This document shows, piece after piece, positions 8,353-16,642 of a DNA stretch of 41,669 nt (its first letter is position 1; the number at the start of each line of letters is the position of its first letter). A program made the translations under genes and the position numbers. The DNA lies in the NCBI GenBank assembly GCA_045535815.1, contig JAZSMJ010000046.1, positions 1 through 41,669 on the forward strand. Direction: 5' to 3'. The DNA is from JAZSMJ01 sp045535815 (GTDB taxonomy: Bacteria > Bacillota > Clostridia > Oscillospirales > CAG-272). Below the pieces are notes generated by a model. It was not told the DNA's origin. It ran no database searches and saw only the letters and a list, made by a program, of their open reading frames with translations.

Positions 8353-9363
8353 ATGAATAATCAAAGAAAAACTCTCAGAAGAAAAATGATAATTACCGCT
8401 TTGATCTCAATAATACTTACTGCTTCCCTTTTATCCGTTGTTTTTGCTGTTCTTTTAGATAAAGAAAAGGAGCCCGAACCCGATAACGCTTTATCTCACG
8501 ATTTTTACAGTGCTGCAAACAGCGCCGCTTCAGCATATAACAGCCTTAGTAATTTTTACTTATCCGAAACCTTTGCCGATCTTGCAATGCATGGGGCTGA
8601 ATATATATCAAGCCTCAACGTTTTAAAAAGCAGTGCGGCATCTATCGATTGCGTGAATATATCAGAGCTTTGCCATTATTCTTATTGCGCAGAAAAAACG
8701 GTTATGAATATTCTTTCAAAGAAAAACGACATAATGAGCGATGATGAAAAAAACAGCGTCAGCTGGCTTCTCGGCTATACGTTGCGTCTATCGGAATATT
8801 TTTCAACTCTTTTTGAGGAAGACGATCATAGCGAGGAATGGGATATTTATTTTTCGGGATATTCTTACCCCGGATACGAAAGCGCACTCTTCCCTATAAG
8901 AGAGATAAAAAAGAGAGAGCTTACCGACTATGAAAAAAAGATAATCCGTGATCTTAAAGACGCATCTGAATTATATCTCGGGCGAAACATTCCTACTATG
9001 CGGTACGTAAGCTACGGCGATATTACCTGCTGCAGATTTGAATGCGACAATGCGTTTTGCGATATATCCATAGAAGGACAAAAGCTAATAAGAATGGCTA
9101 TAGACCATACGGTAACGAGTCACAAGCTCACTGTTCTTGAGGCGGTAAGCATTGCTCTCAATTTTACAAACCGAAACGGATGCAGATGCAAGGTTTTGTC
9201 ATATTATGAATCTGACGGATTTATTACCGTTACCCTCATACCCGAAAACGCCAAAGACGAGGCTCAAGCAGTCACCGCATCGGTTGCGCTCGACACCGGG
9301 AGAGTTTACAGATACTGCGCCGATAAATATTTTCTGTCGGTACCGTCAAGGCTGTCAAGATAA
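8353..9363 (+). CDS. YpeB-like membrane-anchored protein
   Basis: A 336-aa protein with one N-terminal membrane anchor (about residues 12-35) and an extracytoplasmic remainder. Residues about 255-330 (LTVLEAVSIALNF, then VTLIPENAKDEAQAV and VALDTGRVYRY) resemble one PepSY/YpeB repeat. In Bacillus YpeB partners the spore cortex hydrolase SleB and has about 450 aa with several repeats, so this is a short, divergent relative at best. Cysteine pairs (CCRFEC; CRC) are unusual for an exported domain. It is monocistronic, with a GAAGGGG ribosome site and terminator 9362-9393. I found no convincing promoter. A SleB partner is not in this window. Confidence 0.55.
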   Translation: MNNQRKTLRRKMIITALISIILTASLLSVVFAVLLDKEKEPEPDNALSHDFYSAANSAASAYNSLSNFYLSETFADLAMHGAEYISSLNVLKSSAASIDCVNISELCHYSYCAEKTVMNILSKKNDIMSDDEKNSVSWLLGYTLRLSEYFSTLFEEDDHSEEWDIYFSGYSYPGYESALFPIREIKKRELTDYEKKIIRDLKDASELYLGRNIPTMRYVSYGDITCCRFECDNAFCDISIEGQKLIRMAIDHTVTSHKLTVLEAVSIALNFTNRNGCRCKVLSYYESDGFITVTLIPENAKDEAQAVTASVALDTGRVYRYCADKYFLSVPSRLSR

Positions 9364-9393
9364 AAAACTGCGAATTTAATTCGCAGTTTTTTT
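9362..9393. terminator. bidirectional terminator
   Basis: A near-perfect palindrome (AAAAAACTGCGAA / TTCGCAGTTTTTT, 5-nt loop) lies between two convergent genes. T-runs are present on both strands. Confidence 0.85.
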
Positions 9394-10702
9394 ACTTGTA
9401 TGGATATTCTTTTACAGTTATTCCGTGATCCGTCAGCATGCTTGCAACCGTCGAAGCGATATCGGCATCTATTGCAGTAAAGTAAGTTTTTCTCTCGGAC
9501 GAGCCGTTATTTATCATCTCGGCAATCTTTTTGGCATAAAGCTCTGCTCTGGATCTATTGACCGCAGTCTCATATTCTGCCTTTAAAGTGTCATCGGTAA
9601 ACATACTGTATTTACTGAGAAGCTTGCCGTGCAAAGCGATATCTCCGCTCATCCATGCGTCTATCAGGTCCTTAGGCTGCTTTGCTGCACCGCCTTCCAA
9701 GGCTTTTTCCAAAAGATAAAGCTGCAAAGCACTTGAAAATCCGTTTAATACCTCGGCCTGCTCCTCAAGACTCTCTATAGCCGTTATCGGCATATCGGAG
9801 TCCGATGCAAGCGATATAAGATAACTGTTTAAGGTTTCAACACCGCTGTCATCGTAAGTATTCAAGCCTTCTATCAAAAGGGCGATAAACCACGGCTTGA
9901 AGCAGTCTACGGCATCCTTATAAAAGCCGTGCTTTTTAAGCTCTGAATGAACCTTGATATACAGTTCATCGCTTATATGGTCAGACAGGTTCGTGCCGTC
10001 CTCATACATAGCACTTTTAGCAAAGGCTTCAAGCTCTTCACGGCTTGACGTGTTTGCCGGAACGGCAAGATCGGTCGATCCCTCAAAGGCTTCCATGACG
10101 TCCGCTGAAAGAGGAAAAATTTCGGAATGGGCGGAAAGCTCTGCACCGAAAAGATAGACTACCGTCCTTCTTTTAGCCGCACGCCACAAAAATCCCTCGC
10201 TTCCCTCTCCAACCTTATCGTAGTATACGGAAGCGGCTCTCACCGAGAAAATAAGCGCCATTTCAAGAGAGCAGACACTGTCAAGATCCGTGCCGTTTCC
10301 GCTACCCTTTATTATACCGTTTTCGGTCATAAAGTCAGATGCGCTCATCTCTTCGCTATAGCCTATCTCATCGGCATAAGCTGAATTACCTATAGTTTTA
10401 TAAAAGATCTCAAGAACGTCTTTTCTTGTATACAGTTCTTTTTCGGGTATTTCATTTGTCTTTGCATGGATCTTATCCGCAAATCGCTCAGCTATATCCT
10501 GAAACTCAGATTGTGTCACCGCAAGCGTTGTGTTGCCCTCTGCCATATCAGGATCACAAAGGCCAACTCTTACGCATTCGGTAACCTCCTTATACGCCCA
10601 ATTGCTGACAGCATTTGCAGCTGAGGAAAGCATAGAGAGCGCAAAGGCTATAACCAATATAACTGCTGAAAATCTTTTAATTATTAAAAACATATTTTTC
10701 AT
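9392..10702 (-). CDS. SLH-TraB/GumN fusion, apparent pseudoenzyme
   Basis: A 436-aa exported protein. A signal peptide (about 1-31, ending SSAANA) is followed by two SLH-like repeats (about 32-75 NWAYKEVTECVRVGL; 88-160). A TraB/GumN/TIKI-type domain (about 168-436) follows. The fold is recognisable from EGFLWRAAKRRTVVYLFG, PLSADVMEAFEGS, FKPWFIALL, IESLEEQ and KKIAEMINNGSS. The family's catalytic GxxH motifs are replaced by GAEL (186-189) and DADI (412-415), and the acidic residue after the first motif is also lost (AVPAN). Protease activity is therefore unlikely; a structural or binding role at the cell wall is my inference. It follows the HAD gene by 9 nt. M4 is an alternative start with a closer AGAAG site. 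Confidence 0.7.
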   Translation of the reverse strand: MKNMFLIIKRFSAVILVIAFALSMLSSAANAVSNWAYKEVTECVRVGLCDPDMAEGNTTLAVTQSEFQDIAERFADKIHAKTNEIPEKELYTRKDVLEIFYKTIGNSAYADEIGYSEEMSASDFMTENGIIKGSGNGTDLDSVCSLEMALIFSVRAASVYYDKVGEGSEGFLWRAAKRRTVVYLFGAELSAHSEIFPLSADVMEAFEGSTDLAVPANTSSREELEAFAKSAMYEDGTNLSDHISDELYIKVHSELKKHGFYKDAVDCFKPWFIALLIEGLNTYDDSGVETLNSYLISLASDSDMPITAIESLEEQAEVLNGFSSALQLYLLEKALEGGAAKQPKDLIDAWMSGDIALHGKLLSKYSMFTDDTLKAEYETAVNRSRAELYAKKIAEMINNGSSERKTYFTAIDADIASTVASMLTDHGITVKEYPYK

Positions 10703-10711
10703 CTTCTAAAC

Positions 10712-11389
10712 TCAGCCAAGCTCTTCGATAATATCAAAAAGCTCAAGCATACTGCTTAATATTTTTTTTGCACCGCACTCTTTAAGAAATTCGGGAGATC
10801 TGTAGCCCCAGCATACGCCAACGGGATATATGCCGGCATTTATCGACGTTTCTATATCAACGTTAGAATCGCCCACAAAAAGAACCTCATCCTTTGTTAC
10901 ACCAAGCAAAGAAAGCAGATACTCGGTGGATGCGGGATTGGGCTTATGCGGAAAGCCACCGTCTATATGACCGAGAACGACATCAAAAGTTCCCTCTTTA
11001 AAGAGCGTGTTTACGATAAGCTTTGTATACTTATCCTGCTTGTTTGAAAGAACTGCCAATTTATAACCTTCAGCCTTAAGCTTATATACCGCCTCGGCAA
11101 CCGTATCGTAAAGCACGGTTTTTTCATTGCAGTGCTGACCGTATGCTTCCGAATACTCCTTATAACGTTCAGTAAGATACTCTTCGCTCGTAACGTTTTC
11201 AGGACCTACTGATGATCTGACGAATTCCCTTGCACCTCTGTTGATGCCTGCGAGCAGCTCATCAATCGTGCACTCCTTAAGTCCGTTCTTACGAAGCATT
11301 GTATTCATTCCGGTTTGAAGATCATAAATGGTATTTGCCAAAGTACCGTCCAGATCAAAAATTATTCCTTTAATTTTGCTTACCGACAT
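10712..11389 (-). CDS. HAD-superfamily phosphatase, phosphoglycolate phosphatase-like
   Basis: A 225-aa HAD hydrolase of the Gph/PGP-like subgroup. Motif I is IIFDLDGTLAN with the nucleophile Asp near residue 11, motif II is LAVLSNKQDKY, and motif IV is LFVGDSNVDIETSINAG. A helical cap lies between motifs I and II. The substrate is probably a small phosphomonoester; true phosphoglycolate specificity cannot be read from sequence. It has its own promoter (11430-11458) and an AAGGAAA ribosome site, and it is cotranscribed with the SLH-TraB/GumN gene. Confidence 0.88.
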   Translation of the reverse strand: MSVSKIKGIIFDLDGTLANTIYDLQTGMNTMLRKNGLKECTIDELLAGINRGAREFVRSSVGPENVTSEEYLTERYKEYSEAYGQHCNEKTVLYDTVAEAVYKLKAEGYKLAVLSNKQDKYTKLIVNTLFKEGTFDVVLGHIDGGFPHKPNPASTEYLLSLLGVTKDEVLFVGDSNVDIETSINAGIYPVGVCWGYRSPEFLKECGAKKILSSMLELFDIIEELG

Positions 11390-11429
11390 TTTATATTTTC
11401 CTTTTTGATTTGAAATTACAGTATTTTTT

Positions 11430-11458
11430 ATTATACATCATATTTCGATTTTTTTCAA
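11430..11458 (-). promoter_or_regulatory. promoter of HAD / TraB-like operon
   Basis: On the minus strand: TTGAAA, 17-nt spacer, TATAAT. It is divergent from the mtaB promoter, 45 bp away. Confidence 0.7.
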
Positions 11459-11503
11459 GTAAGCGTTTATTATTTTGCGAATATAATTATTTTAAAAATT
11501 AGG

Positions 11504-11532
11504 TTTACTTATAAATATAAAAGTGTTATAAT
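11504..11532 (+). promoter_or_regulatory. promoter of the mtaB operon
   Basis: TTTACT, 17-nt spacer, TATAAT with an extended TGT. It would drive mtaB, the purL-like gene, murD and the two genes after it. Confidence 0.7.
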
Positions 11533-11584
11533 ATATATTATTAATATTTAATTACTCGTTTTATTTTTGAGGTGCGATATTACG

Positions 11585-12877
11585 TTGAAGGAAATAAGAA
11601 CTGCAGGCATCTGTACTCTCGGATGCCGTGTCAATCAATACGAAAGCGAAGTTTTTGCTGAATATCTTAAATCACGCGGCGTCGAGATACTCGATTTTTC
11701 AAAGCCGTGTGATATGTACATAATAAATACCTGTACCGTAACAGCCGAAAGTGACCGCAAATCACGTCAGATGCTCCGCCGTGCCGCACGCACCGGAGCT
11801 CCCGTTATAGTTACGGGCTGTCATTCTCAGCTTGAGCCCCAAACGATATCAGCCATTGAAGGCGTGTCATATATATGCGGAAATGCAGACAAGGCAAAGC
11901 TTGTAAAATATGCCGTTGATCAGATCTTAAGCGGAAATATTCCCTCTGAGCCGATCATACTGAACAGGTCTCTTGATAACGCCGAGTATGAGAATATCTC
12001 CATTGCAGGCTTCAAGAGAACGAGAGCATATATAAAAATACAGGACGGCTGCAACGGCAAATGCTCATATTGCATAATACCCAAGGCAAGAGGTCTTTCA
12101 AGATCAAGAGAGCCGAGTGATATTATATCCGAGATAAAACGGATAGCACACACCGGATGTAACGAAATAGTTCTCACAGGCATAGAGACCTCCGATTATT
12201 CTTATGGGCTTGGAAATCTTTTGGCAGAGCTTGATAAGATCGACGGCATTGATCTTATACGCTTCGGCTCGCTTGATCCCTCTTCTCTTACAAAAGAATT
12301 CGCCGATATGCTTAGTGCATCAAAAAAAGCCGCGCCTCACATCCATATATCCCTTCAAAGCGGATGCTCACGTACGCTTGCGGCGATGCGAAGAAAATAT
12401 AACGCACAAACCGCATATGAAAATATGCAGTATCTGATCTCTGTCATACCGAATATAAAATTTACGGCAGATATGATAGTCGGATTTCCGGGAGAAACCG
12501 ATGAAGATTTTGCGCAATCACTCGATTTTGCCAAGAAGGCAAATTTCCTGCATATACACATATTTACCTATTCAAAGCGCCCCGGCACCGATGCTGCTGA
12601 TATGCCTGATCAGATACCCGAAAAAACAAAGGATGAAAGAGCTCAAAAGCTTGCGGCAGTCTGTGCGGAAACTAAAAAGAATATTCTTAATTCAACCGTT
12701 TGCTCAGGTGAAGCTATCGAAATGCTTGCAGAAACTGTTGAAAACGGAATCGCACACGGACACACCCCTGATTTTATTGAAGTTGAAGCACAATGCACAG
12801 ATGCAAAGAGGGGCGACCGCATAAAAGTTACACCCTTATCCACAAACGGAAGCATTATTTTTGCAAAACAAATTTGA
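11585..12877 (+). CDS. mtaB: tRNA t6A37 methylthiotransferase MtaB
   Basis: A radical SAM methylthiotransferase that converts t6A37 to ms2t6A37 in ANN-decoding tRNAs. The N-terminal UPF0004 domain supplies three cluster cysteines (CTLGCRVNQYESE, INTCTVT, TGCHS). The radical SAM core has CNGKCSYCIIP. LTGIETSDY, SLQSGC and MIVGFPGE are family signatures, and a C-terminal TRAM-like segment follows. The start is TTG 11585: a GAGGTG site (11569-11574) is 10 nt upstream, whereas the earlier in-frame TTG at 11567 would overlap that site. The length of 430 aa is normal. It is the first gene of a plus-strand operon. Confidence 0.94.
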   Translation: MKEIRTAGICTLGCRVNQYESEVFAEYLKSRGVEILDFSKPCDMYIINTCTVTAESDRKSRQMLRRAARTGAPVIVTGCHSQLEPQTISAIEGVSYICGNADKAKLVKYAVDQILSGNIPSEPIILNRSLDNAEYENISIAGFKRTRAYIKIQDGCNGKCSYCIIPKARGLSRSREPSDIISEIKRIAHTGCNEIVLTGIETSDYSYGLGNLLAELDKIDGIDLIRFGSLDPSSLTKEFADMLSASKKAAPHIHISLQSGCSRTLAAMRRKYNAQTAYENMQYLISVIPNIKFTADMIVGFPGETDEDFAQSLDFAKKANFLHIHIFTYSKRPGTDAADMPDQIPEKTKDERAQKLAAVCAETKKNILNSTVCSGEAIEMLAETVENGIAHGHTPDFIEVEAQCTDAKRGDRIKVTPLSTNGSIIFAKQI

Positions 12878-12898
12878 TCCGATATCATAGGAGAGCTT

Positions 12899-15800
12899 AT
12901 GGTTTACCGTATTTATACCGAAACACGTAAAGAGCATAGCAGAGCATCAGAAAAGCTGATGTCAGAGCTTTATGCTCTCGGTATAAGAAACATAACGAAC
13001 ATACGTATAGTAACACGTTTTTTCATTGAAGGAATAGATTACCAAACGTTTGTCCCTGCAAGATATTCGGTGTTCTCACAGCAAACGAACGATATTACAG
13101 ACGTAATGCCCTGCCACGATGCTGACAGGATATTATACAGAGAGCTTCTACCGGGTCAGCGAGACAGACTTGCTGAATCGGTGTCACTTTCTCTTGCAAT
13201 AATAAACGGCGGACCTATACCCAAGGTCAGAACTGCAGAAATATACGCTTTTTACGGTAACGTATCAAAGCTTGAATATGCACAGATACGCCGTTATCTC
13301 ATAAACTCGAACATGCACCGAGAATCTGACGATACTCTCCCCGACACTCTTTCCGTGTCGTACGGTACCGATACGAATACTGCTGACGATTCTACTGCTC
13401 TTTTTGGCTTCTTTGATATTGCAGAAGAACATCTGTCGGATTTTGCAAAATTCTGGCGCTTATCTATGACAGATTCAGACCTTCACGAGTGCCTTGAATA
13501 TTTTGCAAGCACCGAAAAAAGAGAGCCTACGCCGTCAGAGCTGAGGGTTATAGACTCATTCCGAACAGAAGAAGTCAGGCACTCTTCTTTTGCAGCCTCA
13601 CTTGATAACATCAGCATTGAGGACAGCTGTATAAGAGATGCTTTTGAGGATTATCTCGAAAAACGTGAGATGATATATTCTACCGTACAAAGACCCGTTT
13701 CAATCGCAGATATATCCACGATGGCTGCACGTTATCTCAAACGCATCGACAGAATAGATTACGTTGATGCGGAAAACGATACCGATAACTGCTCCGTTAG
13801 ATTCACGTTTGATATAAACGGTAAAAAAGAAGACTGGATATTAATGTTCAGCTACGGTGAAAACAGTAACGCTACAGAAGCAGAGCCTTATATAGGCTCC
13901 GAAAACTGTATAGGAAGAACAGCACTCGAGCTATCTTCCGGAAGATGCTGTGTTTATCAGGCCGTGCGTATTTCGGGATGCTCAGACCCTGATCAGCCTG
14001 AGCCGTTGAATACACGAGGCAAGCTCACTCAAAGCAAGATAATCTCAGAATCGCTTGATGGCTCATCATCATATTCGTGCAATGCAGGCATACCGATAAG
14101 CTCCGTTTGCGAAATATATCACCCCGACTATATTGCAAAGCATTTTGAATCGACAGCAGCGTTAGGAGCTGCTTTAGCCTCCGATATTACTCGTTCGATG
14201 CCAAAAAGCGGAGATACCGTTGTTCTTGTCGGCTCTGCTACCGGCCGTGACGGATGCAAATATATAACGGGCGGAGAAAAGGGGCTTTTTTCAGAGGATA
14301 ACTATCCCGGAACGGATATTGCTATAGGCAACCCTGACATTCAGAAAAGAATGATCAGATTCTTTTCCGATCCTAAGGTTTCAAAAATCATCTGCTCTGC
14401 TGCGCCGATTGCAAAAGGAGGGGCTGCAGTTGCACTTGCAAAGCTTTCCGACAGTATAACGGTCAATCTTGACGGATTCCATTTGAAATATCCCAATCTA
14501 ACCGCAGAAGAGATAATAACGTCTGAAACTCCCGAAAGAATAGCGGTTTGTTTAAGAAGAGCCGATCTTGACATTTTTATAAAATATGCCGAATCAGAGG
14601 ATCTGACAGCCTCGCTTATAGGTATGATAACCGCTGATAAGCGTTTTAAAATGAGCAAAAACGGAAAGCTTGCAGTCAATCTTTCTTACGATTTCTTATT
14701 GTCCGGATGGACACACAAACGTGAAGAGGCTATAATTGGCAGAGTTAAAAAGAACGATCTCTTCAGCTTCCCGAAAAATATAGGCTCTATGGATATCAGA
14801 AGTGCGTATTTTGCGCTGATGTCGGACATTGGAGCAGTTAAGAATACTGCCGCACAGTCCTCTTATAACTTCTTTGCCAAGGGTAACGCTGCTCTTTCGC
14901 CTTCAGGCGGAGCAAATATGCTCTCGCAGCCTCAATATTCAGCTTCTGTTATTCCTATAAAGGATAACGATAAAATATGCTCGCTTATAGCATACGGAGC
15001 CGACCCATATCTTACAAAGCGAAGCTCTTTTCACGGTGCAGTTTACGCTACTATCGATTCCTTATCGAAGCTTGTGGCATCAGGCGCAGACATCAGCCGT
15101 GCTTTTCTTGCATTTGAAGAGTTTTTTGAAGATCCTCATTTAAGACCTAAGAGCAGAGGAGATCTTCTTTCTGCAATGCTGGGAGCATATAAGGCTCAGA
15201 TAGAATTAGGTATTCCTTCTCTTGCAAACCGTGAATCACTTTTCGGTTCTAAGGATAACCTTGACGTTCCGCCGACCTTCGTATCCTTCGCTATCTGTAC
15301 CGCTGATACGGAAACGCTTATTACTCCCGAGTTCAAGTCAGCAGGCAGCCGTGTTTATCTTCTCTCACCCTTATACGATGAAAGTGAAACCATGCTTCCG
15401 ATCTTCCGAGATCAGCTCAACCTTTTCGGATACGTCAGACACCTTGCGGTGAGCGGTATGGCAAAGGCAATTTACGCTATCGGATACGGAGGTATTGCAA
15501 ATGCAATATTCCGTATGTGCTCCGGAAACGGAATAGGCTTTTCATTCGATAGCAGCATAAGGCGTGATGACCTTTTCGATTATAAATACGGCGCATTCAT
15601 AGTCGAAACCGATTACGATATATCCGGTGAATACCTCGGATTAACCGTAGAAGACCCGTTTATTCTCTGCAACAACGCAAAGATCTCCTTGCAGGATCTT
15701 TTATCGGTATCAGCCTCGGTATCCGGCTCACTCCCAAGCGGATCATCAAATCAACAGCCCATAGCATACGACAGCAGTGAAAAAACGTATACTATCCGTT

Positions 15801-16618
15801 CCGATTACAGATCTGCCGTTAAGTGTGCAAGGCCGAGAATAGCCGTTCCCGTATTTCCTTATACGGTAGGCGAGTCAGAAATAATTAAGAAATTTGAGGA
15901 ATGCGGAGGCGAGGTTGAAAGAATACCCATCCTTTTCTCCTCGGAAAAGCAGATAATTCAATCGCTTGAGTATTTGAAGAACGCTATAGACAATGCACAG
16001 ATACTCGCTCTTCCGGACGGAACAGAGCCTATCGGTTCGTGCGGTATTGCCACCTCCGTTTTGAGATCAGAAATCATAAAAGAGGCAACAGATAAGCTTT
16101 TAAACAAAAACGACGGGCTTATACTCGGCATAGGGGACGGATTTGCCGCACTGTTAAGGTCAGGCCTTCTTCCGTACGGAAGGATTACAGATACTCTTCC
16201 GCTTGATGCACCTGCAATATCGCAGAATATAACCGAGAAAACATATACCGGTTTTATTCAGCTGAAGGCTGTTTCATGCAGCTCTCCCTGGCTTATGGGA
16301 GTTGAAAGCGGAGATATTTTAGCTTTACCTGCATCCCATAAATGCGGAAGATTTTCCGCACATCAATCAATGCTTTCAAAGCTCTCTTTAGGAAATCAGA
16401 TAGCCTTTCAGTATATATCTCACGACGGAAATGCCCCCGATGGCATTACATCAAATCCGTTTATGTCTTCATATGCTATAGAGAGCATAATATCGTCGGA
16501 CGGCAAGATTTTCGGAAGGCTCACGCATCCCGAATTTGATGCAGATAAGCTCTGGAAAAACGTTCCCGGCAATAAAAATGACCGATCGTTTGAATCGGCC
16601 GTAAAGTACTACTCATAA
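12899..16618 (+). CDS. full-length PurL homologue with lost catalytic motifs
   Basis: 1239 aa, collinear with the clostridial single-chain phosphoribosylformylglycinamidine synthase: N-terminal domain, two AIRS-like halves and a C-terminal glutamine amidotransferase. Backbone landmarks remain (LLPGQRDRLAESVSLSL, LDVPPTFVSFA, SYAIESIISSDGKIFGRL), but active-site motifs differ from those I know for active enzymes. SDHCRH is TEEVRH (223-228). NETHNHP is YGENSNA (319-325). GGKDSM is ANRESL (776-781). The amidotransferase GICNGFQAL is GIGDGFAAL, so the nucleophilic Cys is Gly1079, while the late THPE is kept. There is no stop or frameshift. AGGAG precedes ATG 12899. It sits between mtaB and murD, not in a purine operon. 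A regulatory or scaffold role is my inference; purine synthesis is unlikely. Confidence 0.85.
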   Translation: MVYRIYTETRKEHSRASEKLMSELYALGIRNITNIRIVTRFFIEGIDYQTFVPARYSVFSQQTNDITDVMPCHDADRILYRELLPGQRDRLAESVSLSLAIINGGPIPKVRTAEIYAFYGNVSKLEYAQIRRYLINSNMHRESDDTLPDTLSVSYGTDTNTADDSTALFGFFDIAEEHLSDFAKFWRLSMTDSDLHECLEYFASTEKREPTPSELRVIDSFRTEEVRHSSFAASLDNISIEDSCIRDAFEDYLEKREMIYSTVQRPVSIADISTMAARYLKRIDRIDYVDAENDTDNCSVRFTFDINGKKEDWILMFSYGENSNATEAEPYIGSENCIGRTALELSSGRCCVYQAVRISGCSDPDQPEPLNTRGKLTQSKIISESLDGSSSYSCNAGIPISSVCEIYHPDYIAKHFESTAALGAALASDITRSMPKSGDTVVLVGSATGRDGCKYITGGEKGLFSEDNYPGTDIAIGNPDIQKRMIRFFSDPKVSKIICSAAPIAKGGAAVALAKLSDSITVNLDGFHLKYPNLTAEEIITSETPERIAVCLRRADLDIFIKYAESEDLTASLIGMITADKRFKMSKNGKLAVNLSYDFLLSGWTHKREEAIIGRVKKNDLFSFPKNIGSMDIRSAYFALMSDIGAVKNTAAQSSYNFFAKGNAALSPSGGANMLSQPQYSASVIPIKDNDKICSLIAYGADPYLTKRSSFHGAVYATIDSLSKLVASGADISRAFLAFEEFFEDPHLRPKSRGDLLSAMLGAYKAQIELGIPSLANRESLFGSKDNLDVPPTFVSFAICTADTETLITPEFKSAGSRVYLLSPLYDESETMLPIFRDQLNLFGYVRHLAVSGMAKAIYAIGYGGIANAIFRMCSGNGIGFSFDSSIRRDDLFDYKYGAFIVETDYDISGEYLGLTVEDPFILCNNAKISLQDLLSVSASVSGSLPSGSSNQQPIAYDSSEKTYTIRSDYRSAVKCARPRIAVPVFPYTVGESEIIKKFEECGGEVERIPILFSSEKQIIQSLEYLKNAIDNAQILALPDGTEPIGSCGIATSVLRSEIIKEATDKLLNKNDGLILGIGDGFAALLRSGLLPYGRITDTLPLDAPAISQNITEKTYTGFIQLKAVSCSSPWLMGVESGDILALPASHKCGRFSAHQSMLSKLSLGNQIAFQYISHDGNAPDGITSNPFMSSYAIESIISSDGKIFGRLTHPEFDADKLWKNVPGNKNDRSFESAVKYYS

Positions 16619-16642
16619 AATTTCGAAAGGTGTTTAACTATT

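Noticed and set aside
12899..16618. Calling the purL-like gene a decayed pseudogene
   Set aside because: The frame is intact over 1239 codons with ribosome site and operon context; decay would normally leave stops or frameshifts.
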